Source of the DNA: Planctobacterium sp965279005 | GTDB taxonomy: Bacteria; Pseudomonadota; Gammaproteobacteria; Enterobacterales; Alteromonadaceae | Direction of reading: 5' to 3' | DNA length: 64,000 nt | Assembly (NCBI GenBank): GCA_965279005.1 | Contig: CBDIHK010000028.1 | Span: forward strand, 62,001 to 126,000 | In this document: one piece after another, positions 43,846 to 51,663 of the stretch | How the letters are laid out: every line of letters begins with the position of its first letter | Numbering within the stretch: position 1 is the stretch's first letter | The notes under the pieces: generated by a model | Told to the model about the DNA's origin: nothing | The model's input: only the letters and a program-made list of their open reading frames with translations | The model's database searches: none | Made by a program: the position numbers and the translations under genes

Positions 43846-44517
43846 ATGGCTACGATGAAAAACCTTGAAAAACTCAAAGAAAATGCTTGGCTGGCAAGTC
43901 TCCCCCCCAAGGTACAGCACCAACTTTTAGCCGTTGCCCGCATTCGGGACTTTCAATCCGGGCAACGTGTCCATAGCAAAAATGAACCCGCCGATGGACT
44001 TTATGGTGTATTAGAAGGCGAAGTTCGTATTAGTGCTGCTACCTTTTCAGGTGATGAAATTGTGTTTACCAGGATAGATCCTGGCAGCTGGTTTGGGGAA
44101 ATTTCGATACTCGATGGTGGGCTGCGTACCCACGATGCCCATACTACCGTGAAGTCGCAACTGGTGTTGCTCCCGCAAAGCCATTTAATGCAAATCTGCC
44201 AGCAAAACTACGAGGTATACACGGCCTTGGTGCAACTTCTGTGTGCACACTGCAGGCAGGCATTCAGTGCAATTGATGATTTTTTGCTGTTCACCCCGGA
44301 GCAACGCATGGCAAAACAAATCGTAAACCGGTTGTCGCCGGCAAGTAACCGGATTCATATAACCCAGCGGGAACTGGGCGCGCTGGTTGGTATTTCCAGG
44401 CAAAGTACCAACAAGATACTCAGATCCTGGGAGTCGAAGGGTTGGATCAAGCGTAATTACCGGGGACTGGAATTAATAGATGCCGGGCAGTTGCGCGGGC
44501 TAGCGCAAGCATTATGA
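43846..44517 (+). CDS. Crp/Fnr family transcriptional regulator
   Basis: A 223-residue protein with an N-terminal cyclic-nucleotide-binding-like domain (about residues 15-130, with GLYGVLEGEVRIS and PGSWFGEISILDGG). A dimerisation helix follows, then a C-terminal winged HTH (ITQRELGALVGISRQSTNKIL, about 170-205). There is no N-terminal cysteine cluster, so it is not an iron-sulfur Fnr. The arginine that binds the cAMP phosphate in Crp is not obvious in the GEISILDGGLRTHDA loop, so the ligand may differ. It is followed by the Hcp gene, possibly regulated by it. Confidence 0.9.
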   Translation: MATMKNLEKLKENAWLASLPPKVQHQLLAVARIRDFQSGQRVHSKNEPADGLYGVLEGEVRISAATFSGDEIVFTRIDPGSWFGEISILDGGLRTHDAHTTVKSQLVLLPQSHLMQICQQNYEVYTALVQLLCAHCRQAFSAIDDFLLFTPEQRMAKQIVNRLSPASNRIHITQRELGALVGISRQSTNKILRSWESKGWIKRNYRGLELIDAGQLRGLAQAL

Positions 44518-44635
44518 ACAGATTGCCACTATATAGATGCGCGGATTTATCGAGATTCAAGCATCAGGCAATTTACAATCGCCAATTAATTTTCTATTTT
44601 TAATAGCGTTGCAGCCACATCTGAAGGGCATCGAA

Positions 44636-45163
44636 TTGGACTTAGTCTTGCTTAAACCCGGGTTAGAAGAATTAGCTGGTGCGAGTATGGTCGATGGCGA
44701 GCTAATGGAATCTGGCGAAGATGTATCAGGCTGTATTGAACTAATATCTATGGGCTATGGCTTTGACCAACAGATGACCACCGATGCTAGCAATTCGGCC
44801 AGAACATCTGGACGCCCCAATATGCACGATGTCACGGCAGTCAAATATGTCGATAAATCATCCCCCCTGCTCTATAAGCACATGTTATCCGCAACGCCTA
44901 TAGACAATGGTTCAGAACCCACCCAACTATTTTTGTGTCGCAATGCCAATATGGATAGCGATGGCAATTCAATTATCGGCAATATCGTCACCGTAAAATT
45001 ATACAATTGCATGATCACGTCAATTGAAGCCCAATCACATCCAAATGATATGGCAACAGAACAACTAAGCTTAAATTTTACTGATATTGAATGGATAACC
45101 TCAGAGCAGGATAGCCAAGCAAGGACAAACGGCAACTTTGTATTTTTCTGGAGCGAAACCTAA
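44636..45163 (+). CDS. Orphan Hcp-family type VI secretion tube/effector protein
   Basis: About 175 residues of Hcp1 family: the start MDLVLLKPG, the ISMGYGFDQQ segment, then TSGRPNMHDVTAVKYVDKSSP and the C-terminal MATEQLSLNFTDIEW all fit Hcp proteins, which form the hexameric tube of the type VI secretion system. I chose TTG at 44636 because AAGGG lies 7 bp upstream and the product then starts exactly at the family's first strand. ATG codons at 44537 (upstream) and 44687 (inside the first strand) fit less well. No other T6SS genes occur in the window, so the tube would have to work with a system elsewhere. Confidence 0.8.
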   Translation: MDLVLLKPGLEELAGASMVDGELMESGEDVSGCIELISMGYGFDQQMTTDASNSARTSGRPNMHDVTAVKYVDKSSPLLYKHMLSATPIDNGSEPTQLFLCRNANMDSDGNSIIGNIVTVKLYNCMITSIEAQSHPNDMATEQLSLNFTDIEWITSEQDSQARTNGNFVFFWSET

Positions 45164-45987
45164 GGTTTTAAATGCGTGCCTTAACAAGCACAACCACTTT
45201 GCTTTAATGCTTAGAATGCGGTTATTTTTACCCCAAACGTATTGCTAAACACGATCTTTCCTAATGCGGCCAGTTGAACTTTAGAGTAAATCGGCAAGCA
45301 GTCGCAAATGCAGTGACAGTGTGACGAATTCAACTAAAAAGCACATATAAATCCGTCTCGGATAGCTCAAGCCAAAAAAAGCTCAGGCATATACGTTGTG
45401 ACCATAAGACTATCCATTATTGCCAGCAGCGAATCGCGATAACAATACGCAAATTGTTTTAATCTGAACCCGACAGTGTTTATCACTTTTACGACAAATT
45501 TGTTTTTCCATTAATTTTTTCTGAGCTTTTCATTTTCTATAAGATCTAAACTTTACTGACCGACGCCCATTTAATTGACTCTTATCAATACAGTAGCTTC
45601 ACCCAACAACACCAGTCTATTTTCATCTTTAAGATCAGTAATTTAAATATAAAATCCAGGTTAAAAAACCAGATTCCCAGTGTATTCATTTGTGGTATCA
45701 ACCCCACCTTTTGAACGTTGAAAAAAGTACCTGACTAGACGTTTTTAAGATCCAAATTTGCTTAATGTCGTTTCCGTCTTAAATCTTGTCGGGATCTTGA
45801 TATTTTTCCTTTTCGATTTGTTTGATGATTCTCGGCGCAAAATTTGAACAGGTATCCCAACCATGGGAACAGCCTGGGGACTAAAAACAAAAAGATAGCG
45901 GGCGGCGAAAACAATAACAATAAGCAGCCTAACGATAACAAACCAAGAACAATAAAACTAAAAACAACAAATCAGGAAAGTGAAGAA
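45164..45987. other. Long A/T-rich non-coding leader of the protease gene
   Basis: 824 bp between the Hcp stop and the protease ATG without a supportable ORF. The frame in front of the protease is open from 45844 but encodes only an Asn/Lys-rich low-complexity stretch before the signal peptide. The length suggests regulatory sequence or a long untranslated leader; no terminator or operator was recognised. Confidence 0.45.
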
Positions 45988-48360
45988 ATGAAGAACAAAT
46001 CAACATTGAAATCCGGATTACTATTAAGTGCCATTGCAGCCTCTATGGCTGCTGCCGGTGTAGCAAGTGCAGGCACCTTAAAGCATATTGCTACTGAAAC
46101 TGCACCTTTGTCACCACAATTGTTGCAAGCGGAAAACAGCAAAAACATCCATGATTTTACAGACCGCTTAATCATTAAATTAAACGATTCTCCAATGGCC
46201 GTTATGGGTCAGCCCGGTATGATGAGCGCCAGCAGTGTCGGTAAAATCTCTCCTAGCGAAATGCTAACCACACTTAGCAAGCGCGCCGGTGTCTCAATGA
46301 AGCACATTCGTGCAATGAGCAATGGCTCTCACGTGGTTTCCCTAAACCGCATGACTGACCTTAAAGCGGTTAATAAGCTAGTAGAACGTTTACAAAACGA
46401 TCCTATGGTGTCCCTTGCTGAACCTGACCATAGAAGAAGGTTCATGGCGCAAGAACAGCCTTACGGTATCGGCATGGTTCAAGCTGACCAAGTAGACGAC
46501 ACTGTTGCATCTGCCAACTCTGGCGGTAAAAAAATCTGTGTAATTGACTCTGGTTTGGATTTACCACACGAAGACATGGGCGCACGCTTTGGTACCATCA
46601 ATGGTACCAACGACAGTGGTACCGGCAACTGGTATGACGAAGGTGGCCCTCACGGTACCCACGTAGCAGGTACCATTGCTGCCTTGGATAACGGCCTGGG
46701 TGTTGTCGGTGTTATCGGTAGCGATCCTAGCATGCACATCGTTAAAGTATTTAATGCGTCTGGCTGGGGTTATTCTTCTGACCTAATTGATGCAATCCAA
46801 GTCTGTGCCAACAACGGTTCTGACGTTGTTAATATGAGTTTGGGTGGCTCGGGTTCATCTACTTCTGAAAGCAATGCAATGCAGGCAGTTTCTGATTCTG
46901 GCGTACTTTTGATTGCTGCAGCCGGTAACGATGGCGTAGCAGGAAGTACTGCTGATGCATTGAGCTACCCTGCATCCTATGATTCGGTAATGTCTGTTGC
47001 TGCCATCGACGACACTAAAACACTAGCTGACTTCTCCCAGAAAAACAGCCAGGTTGAAATCGCCGGCCCAGGTGTAGATGTAAACTCTACTTACCCTGAA
47101 GGTACGGGTTCTGTCGTACAGGTAAGCGTTGGTAGCACTGGTTACTCCGCAAACGCGATGGAAAACCAAGGCACTGCTTCTGGTACCCTTTACGACTTCG
47201 CGTTGGGTGAGTCAACTGACTCTGGTGCCAACGGCAAAGTGTGCTTGATCCAACGTGGTAATATCTCTTTTGCTGACAAAGTGCAAAACTGTGAAAACAG
47301 CGGCGGTGTCGGCGCAATTATCTACAACAATGTCGCTGGGGGCTTCGGTGGTACTTTAGGTTCACCAAACAATACGACTATCCCTGCGGTAACAGTATCT
47401 GATACTGATGGTGCTGCGATGCTGGCACAGGTTGGACAATCCAGCTCAATCAACATTGGTGCCGGAAACTACGGTAAGATGAGTGGTACTTCAATGGCTT
47501 CTCCACACGTTGCTGGTGTTGCTGCCTTGGTATGGTCACATCACCCAACCTGTACTAACGAAGAAATCCGTACAGTACTTAATACTACTGCTGAAGACCT
47601 GGGTGCAGCTGGACGCGACGTTGCTTACGGTTACGGTTTGGTACAAGCGAAAGATGCAATTGACTACATCACCGCCAACGGTTGTGGCGGTAGCGTTACT
47701 CCTCCACCACCACCTCCTTCAGGCGGTGAGCTAAGCAATGGTGTAACTGAAAGCAACCTAAGCGGTGGCCAAGGTGAAGAACTCTCTTACACCATGTCTG
47801 TACCGGCTGGTGCCACTGACCTTAACTTCGTCATGACAGGTGGTACTGGTGACGCTGACCTTTACGTGAAGTTCGGTAGCGCACCTACTACTTCTTCTTA
47901 TGATTGCCGCCCTTATGCAAGTGGCAATGAAGAAAGCTGCCCAATTGACCCAGCACAAGAAGGTACTTACCACGTTAAAGTTATCGGTTACAGTGCATTC
48001 TCTGGTGTTAGCCTAACCGGTTCTTTCACTGAAGGTTCTGGTGGCCCAGGTGCCGGTGAAGGTGGTTCTGCTGGTGCAACTGATGTATCTGGAAGCCGCC
48101 GTTCTTGGAACCGCTACACCGTAGATGTACCAGCGGGCATGTCTACCCTTACCGTAACTACTAGCGGCGGTTCAGGTGACGGTGACCTATATGTCACTTT
48201 CGGCCAGCAGTCTTCAAGGAACAGCTATGATTGCCGTTCTTGGAACAATGGTAACGATGAGTCTTGTACTTTCAATGCCCCTGCAGAAGGTACCTGGCAC
48301 ATCGATATCTACGGCTATAGGGCATACTCTGGTATGACTATCAACGCAGTATGGGAATAA
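45988..48360 (+). CDS. Secreted subtilisin-like (S8) serine protease with PA and two PPC domains
   Basis: A 790-residue extracellular protease. Signal peptide (cleavage near residue 28, VASA), propeptide (about 55-148), then the S8 catalytic domain. Its triad is D187 (VIDSGLD), H222 (HGTHVAG) and S502 (GTSMASPHVAG). A PA domain is inserted at about 385-480 (GKVCLIQRGNISFADK). A Pro/Gly linker leads to two C-terminal PPC domains (about 575-675 and 690-790), each with the D-L-Y-V-x-F and Y-D-C-R motifs. PPC domains are often removed after secretion. The ATG at 45988 has AGGAAAG upstream. Codon use leans strongly to GGT, TCT, ACT and GTT, suggesting high expression. It is probably a nutritional protease; its export route is presumably type II secretion. 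Confidence 0.95.
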   Translation: MKNKSTLKSGLLLSAIAASMAAAGVASAGTLKHIATETAPLSPQLLQAENSKNIHDFTDRLIIKLNDSPMAVMGQPGMMSASSVGKISPSEMLTTLSKRAGVSMKHIRAMSNGSHVVSLNRMTDLKAVNKLVERLQNDPMVSLAEPDHRRRFMAQEQPYGIGMVQADQVDDTVASANSGGKKICVIDSGLDLPHEDMGARFGTINGTNDSGTGNWYDEGGPHGTHVAGTIAALDNGLGVVGVIGSDPSMHIVKVFNASGWGYSSDLIDAIQVCANNGSDVVNMSLGGSGSSTSESNAMQAVSDSGVLLIAAAGNDGVAGSTADALSYPASYDSVMSVAAIDDTKTLADFSQKNSQVEIAGPGVDVNSTYPEGTGSVVQVSVGSTGYSANAMENQGTASGTLYDFALGESTDSGANGKVCLIQRGNISFADKVQNCENSGGVGAIIYNNVAGGFGGTLGSPNNTTIPAVTVSDTDGAAMLAQVGQSSSINIGAGNYGKMSGTSMASPHVAGVAALVWSHHPTCTNEEIRTVLNTTAEDLGAAGRDVAYGYGLVQAKDAIDYITANGCGGSVTPPPPPPSGGELSNGVTESNLSGGQGEELSYTMSVPAGATDLNFVMTGGTGDADLYVKFGSAPTTSSYDCRPYASGNEESCPIDPAQEGTYHVKVIGYSAFSGVSLTGSFTEGSGGPGAGEGGSAGATDVSGSRRSWNRYTVDVPAGMSTLTVTTSGGSGDGDLYVTFGQQSSRNSYDCRSWNNGNDESCTFNAPAEGTWHIDIYGYRAYSGMTINAVWE

Positions 48361-48399
48361 GGTAACGATTTACCATGTGACAGATTAAAGGACTAATCG

Positions 48400-48432
48400 A
48401 AGCCCGCTTGTTGCCAAGCGGGCTTTTTTTAT
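48400..48432 (+). terminator. Terminator after the S8 protease gene
   Basis: An 11-bp perfect stem (AAGCCCGCTTG at 48400-48410, CAAGCGGGCTT at 48415-48425) with a TTGC loop, followed by seven T residues. A textbook intrinsic terminator. Confidence 0.95.
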
Positions 48433-48576
48433 GGTTGCATCCAATAGGGAAAGCAACGTACAAAGCACAAAAGCCAAGATTCCATGTGGATGACAGCACC
48501 AGCTACAAAGGCTTAGGGATAAGCTTAAGGCCACAGCGCTCGAAAAGGAGCTTGTTGTCCCCCTCAGGGCGAGTTG

Positions 48577-48808
48577 TTAGCTTTCGTCTTCAAGTTTGAT
48601 ATCGATTTTAACTTCCTTTTCTATTTGAACTAGAGGATTGCCATCGACAGTTTATTGTTCATATTTTCAGCTTTTTAGGGTACGCATTGCCTCTTCATCA
48701 AAGCTCCCAACGGGTTTTGAGTCTATAACGATGATATTTATAGGTTGAGCATTTTCATCAATATAAAAAGTCATTTTAACCCAACCTTCTTTAGAGGGTT
48801 CGGATTAG
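48577..48808 (-). pseudogene. TonB C-terminal domain pseudogene with two in-frame stops
   Basis: One minus-strand frame between TAA codons reads EGWVKMTFYIDENAQP, then IIVIDSKPVGSFDEEAM, RTLKS, stop, KYEQ, stop, TVDGNPLVQIEKEVKIDIKLEDES and a terminal stop. This is the pattern of a TonB C-terminal domain (GWVKVxFxIDENGxV... ESxPxGxFDxAAxxALxxWKYxP). The first stop (TGA, 48664-48666) falls where the conserved Trp would be (TGG to TGA), and the second (TAA, 48649-48651) four codons on. No N-terminal membrane part remains. It appears to be the decayed end of a TonB-like energy transducer. Confidence 0.75.
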
Positions 48809-48882
48809 TAGTGGGACTACATCCGCAAATATAGAAAAGTGGGCATTAATATCAAGATCCCGAACATAAATTCCCTGTAGGA
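48809..48882. other. Short remnant upstream of the TonB relic
   Basis: About 75 bp before the attC-like site with no recognised feature. Confidence 0.3.
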
Positions 48883-48982
48883 AGCTAACGACCGCATTAA
48901 GCGGAACAAAATAGTTGGCTATACTGTGAGCGAAACGAAACCAGCCAACTATTTTGTTTGCGCTTGCATGCCATGGTTAGGT
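48883..48982 (-). other. Candidate integron attC site
   Basis: Read on the minus strand, the 100-bp stretch opens with ACCTAAC (a perfect RYYYAAC R'' box, 48976-48982) and closes with GTTAGCT (near GTTRRRY, 48883-48889). The boxes pair as CTAAC/GTTAG. Inside are an AAGCG/CGCTT pairing and a perfect 16-bp inverted repeat (48905-48920 with 48943-48958) around a 22-nt loop. The site covers the 3' end of the adjacent minus-strand gene, where cassette attC sites lie. The protein tail PNHGMQAQTK is encoded by the site. No integrase or second site was found. A simple bidirectional terminator or other mobile repeat is the alternative. Confidence 0.5.
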
Positions 48983-49398
48983 TGTGGGCTACTTTGATTT
49001 AACGATATCTCAAAAATTAACACTAGTCCGACTATTCCTGGTAGCAAATATAGGTATGAACCTATTGCAATATCCGAGAAACTGCCATTGAAAAAGGTGG
49101 GAGGCCAGACCCACACACAGGTAAGTGCAGCAGCTAATGACACGCAGCCAATAGATATGCCTATTGTCGCCAAAATTCTATTTTGCAATTTATGGATGGG
49201 TAAATGGACCCAAGCATAGGTTGCTGCACCAAGCCCGATAAGCCCTCCCAAGGTTACCAAAAATAAGTCAAGGGAGGTAAAGTCTCCTAACAACAAAGCA
49301 ATGCCCGCGCCCAAAAAGCCCAATAAAGCAGGGATTGCTATGAAGAAACCACCAGCTCCACATATCAAGTACAAAATTTTCCTTTGATACAATTGCAA
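48949..49398 (-). CDS. Four-helix membrane protein, probable gene-cassette product
   Basis: A 149-residue protein with four hydrophobic segments (about 8-35, 43-66, 74-98, 112-133) and a short polar tail ending PNHGMQAQTK, which is encoded within the attC-like site. No family is recognised. The start is TTG at 49398 with AGG 7 bp upstream. It may be the single gene of an integron-type cassette; its function cannot be stated. Confidence 0.6.
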   Translation of the reverse strand: MQLYQRKILYLICGAGGFFIAIPALLGFLGAGIALLLGDFTSLDLFLVTLGGLIGLGAATYAWVHLPIHKLQNRILATIGISIGCVSLAAALTCVWVWPPTFFNGSFSDIAIGSYLYLLPGIVGLVLIFEISLNQSSPQPNHGMQAQTK

Positions 49399-49655
49399 AT
49401 GAAAACCTAAAAATTAATAGTCGAGCAATTGTCGTGTTGTAACCCGACATTTTGCCGCATTTGCTGTTTAAGTGGGTTTTACCATAGTTGTTAACGCCTC
49501 GCTATACATAACATCTTGGCCGGAGAGGCTAATCAATATAGAGGGTAAAACGACAAGTTGCTGCATCTTCAGCAATAATGCGACAAACCCGCAAACACAG
49601 TTAAAATGATACTTTTAATTAGAAAGTTTGCATGAATCAAGTAAAGCGCGTGAGG
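49399..49655. other. Intergenic, no gene
   Basis: 257 bp with frequent stops in all frames. A weak GCCTC/GAGGC pairing near 49496-49529 was seen but not considered meaningful. Confidence 0.35.
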
Positions 49656-50612
49656 TTACTCCATCACCACCGTGCGGTTCCTACCCGACTCCTTCGCTTC
49701 ATACAGGCCTTTGTCCGCCTTTTCAATCCAGGACATATGGGTGCCGAAGGAAGGGTGGAATTGCGCCAAACCTAAGCTGACGGTAAAGCTGAAGTTGTGT
49801 TCCTCATATTCGATTGGGATATTCTCTGCCAAGCGGCGTATGCGCTCGGCGACTATCTTGGCACTCTTTACATCGGTGTCTGGCAAGATAATGGTGAATT
49901 CTTCGCCACCGTACCGGCCAGCGATGTCGGTTTCCCTAATGGCCTTGGCGATGATGCGCGCTAAGGTGCGGATGGTTTGGTCACCGGCTGGGTGGCCGTA
50001 GTTGTCATTGATGAACTTAAACTTATCAATATCCAGTATCATCATGGTTGAAGGGATGCCGGTGCGGGCTGCGCGCTTAAATTCAATGCTGGCTTGCTCT
50101 TCCCAATAGCGCCGGTTGTATAGACCGGTCAAACCATCTACCCGGCTGATTTGCTGCAACTGTTGGTTGGCCGCTTCAAAGCGTTGTTTACTGATGGCCT
50201 CATCGGTGACGTCATATACCACAATACAGATTTGCTCCACCGCGCCGGTCAATGAGGTCAATGGGAACATGGTGACGTTTTGGTACATCAACTCTGTGGC
50301 GGAAGTTATGGGACGATATGCCTCAAACTTAAACAGGTGCGGCCTTTGTTCCCAAATGATAAACGCCGGGCTTTTCAAGCTAAATACAGGATAGGTTTTT
50401 TGGATAAACCACTCTTGGTCAATCTCGGGGAAGATAGAAAACAAGCTTTTGCCGCGTACCCTGGCCGGTGACAAGCCGCTGTGGCTCTCCATGAACTGGT
50501 TCCAAAGCTGGATATTGTAGTGGTGATCTACCACGGCGATACCTACCTCAATAGAACCCAACAAATCGTGTTTTAAGTGAAGATCCTGTAATTCTTCTAG
50601 CTTGTCCGACAT
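49656..50612 (-). CDS. PAS-GGDEF diguanylate cyclase
   Basis: A 318-residue protein with an N-terminal PAS-like sensor (about residues 15-140; VGIAVVDHHYNIQLWNQFME and then GKSLFSIFPEI), followed by a GGDEF domain (about 155-316). The active-site motif is GGEEF with RETD five residues before it (I-site), so it should be an active cyclase subject to product inhibition. There is no membrane segment, hence a cytoplasmic sensor. It begins 2 bp after the REC-CheC gene, so both are clearly one operon, and the pair may work together. Confidence 0.93.
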   Translation of the reverse strand: MSDKLEELQDLHLKHDLLGSIEVGIAVVDHHYNIQLWNQFMESHSGLSPARVRGKSLFSIFPEIDQEWFIQKTYPVFSLKSPAFIIWEQRPHLFKFEAYRPITSATELMYQNVTMFPLTSLTGAVEQICIVVYDVTDEAISKQRFEAANQQLQQISRVDGLTGLYNRRYWEEQASIEFKRAARTGIPSTMMILDIDKFKFINDNYGHPAGDQTIRTLARIIAKAIRETDIAGRYGGEEFTIILPDTDVKSAKIVAERIRRLAENIPIEYEEHNFSFTVSLGLAQFHPSFGTHMSWIEKADKGLYEAKESGRNRTVVME

Positions 50613-50614
50613 AG

Positions 50615-51622
50615 CTACTCCACCAAATTAACCAGTTTCTTAAAGATAATTTCCATCGCTTTATCTGGGAATAATAGCATTAGGTCAAAATGGATATCCT
50701 GATTTTCGATTGAATAGGCGATCTCAATGGCGACCACCTTGTTCCAACGGCTGACGTTGGATTCCAGCAAACTTTCCAGCCCGCAATGGCGGCCAAGGAT
50801 CATGGGGTGGTTTTGGCCAAAACGCACGTGCAACTGCTCTGACAAGGCGTGCAGACACGCACCAATCAAGATATTGGAGATGTCCATCAAGGCTTCCAGC
50901 TCAATTTGCTCGCTGTTTGCCTTGTTGCCGTATTTTAGCAGCTTCACCATATTGTCAAAGTTGGCATCATTAAATAACAGCAGTGCTTCGCCATTAATGC
51001 CCGCGCTGATAAAACCCTGTGACACCGCCGAGATAGAGTCGTTCTTATGGATCTCAGCAATGGCCATATGCAGTTCTGTTGACTCAATAATGTTGACGTT
51101 TGGGATCGGCAACTCAATAAATACGTCTAACAATTGCGCCAGTTTTTCACCCGCCTGCCCCATGGCTACGTTGGCCATCTCGCGGTAGGCATCGAGCTTG
51201 TCGATAGACTTTTCGGGAATGGTGATCCTGGCTTGTTCCGAAACCGAGGATGAACCTGAATAAATCCCGTATTGGGTGAGGATTTCGTAAAGCTTACCGT
51301 TGTCAATTGGCTTGCGGATAAAGTCCAACGCACCCATCGCCATCATCCGCTTGCGCGCTTCCGGCTGCACGTCACCGGACACCACGATGACCATGACTTG
51401 CAATTCTTCTTCCTGGATCCGAAGCATGGTCTGGTATCCGTCCAGCACGGGCATGTTCAAATCCAGGAACATCAAATCGACGTCACCTGCGCGAATTCTA
51501 TCGAGGGCTTCTTCACCGTTGGTGGCGAAACTAATTTCAACATCCCAATCGTCGGGAATGGACCTAGCCATTTGCTTTCGGGCAAAGCCAGAGTCGTCAC
51601 ATATGAGGACAGGGGTGGTCAT
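50615..51622 (-). CDS. Response regulator fused to CheC-like phosphatase domain
   Basis: A 335-residue protein with an N-terminal receiver domain (residues 5-120; acidic pair D9/D10, phosphoacceptor D54 in MFLDLNMPV, lysine in FIRKPIDN). The C-terminal part (about 140-335) is CheC/CheX-like. Two CheC active-site-type helices are visible: YREMANVAMGQAGE and LMDISNILIGACLHAL. In the CheC family such E/DxxN motifs dephosphorylate CheY-P. The fusion suggests a phosphorylation-controlled phosphatase or scaffold. Its operon partner is the PAS-GGDEF cyclase, so it may link a chemotaxis-like signal with c-di-GMP. Confidence 0.9.
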   Translation of the reverse strand: MTTPVLICDDSGFARKQMARSIPDDWDVEISFATNGEEALDRIRAGDVDLMFLDLNMPVLDGYQTMLRIQEEELQVMVIVVSGDVQPEARKRMMAMGALDFIRKPIDNGKLYEILTQYGIYSGSSSVSEQARITIPEKSIDKLDAYREMANVAMGQAGEKLAQLLDVFIELPIPNVNIIESTELHMAIAEIHKNDSISAVSQGFISAGINGEALLLFNDANFDNMVKLLKYGNKANSEQIELEALMDISNILIGACLHALSEQLHVRFGQNHPMILGRHCGLESLLESNVSRWNKVVAIEIAYSIENQDIHFDLMLLFPDKAMEIIFKKLVNLVE

Positions 51623-51663
51623 ATCCGTTTAATCTTACCTATGCATTGGCTACTAATTGGTGA

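Noticed and set aside
44537..44635. ATG at 44537 as the Hcp start
   Set aside because: It has no ribosome binding site and adds 33 residues before the family's N-terminus; the TTG at 44636 has both features right.
45844..45987. An upstream in-frame start for the S8 protease
   Set aside because: The extra 48 residues are an Asn/Lys-rich stretch before the signal peptide, which must be N-terminal; the ATG at 45988 has a ribosome binding site.
48408..48599. A 63-codon plus-strand frame after the protease terminator
   Set aside because: It starts inside the terminator hairpin and runs against the TonB relic, whose frame is recognisable.
49440..49540. A second attC site on the right of the cassette-like gene
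   Set aside because: TAAC and GCCTC/GAGGC pairings are present but no consistent R'' and R' boxes.
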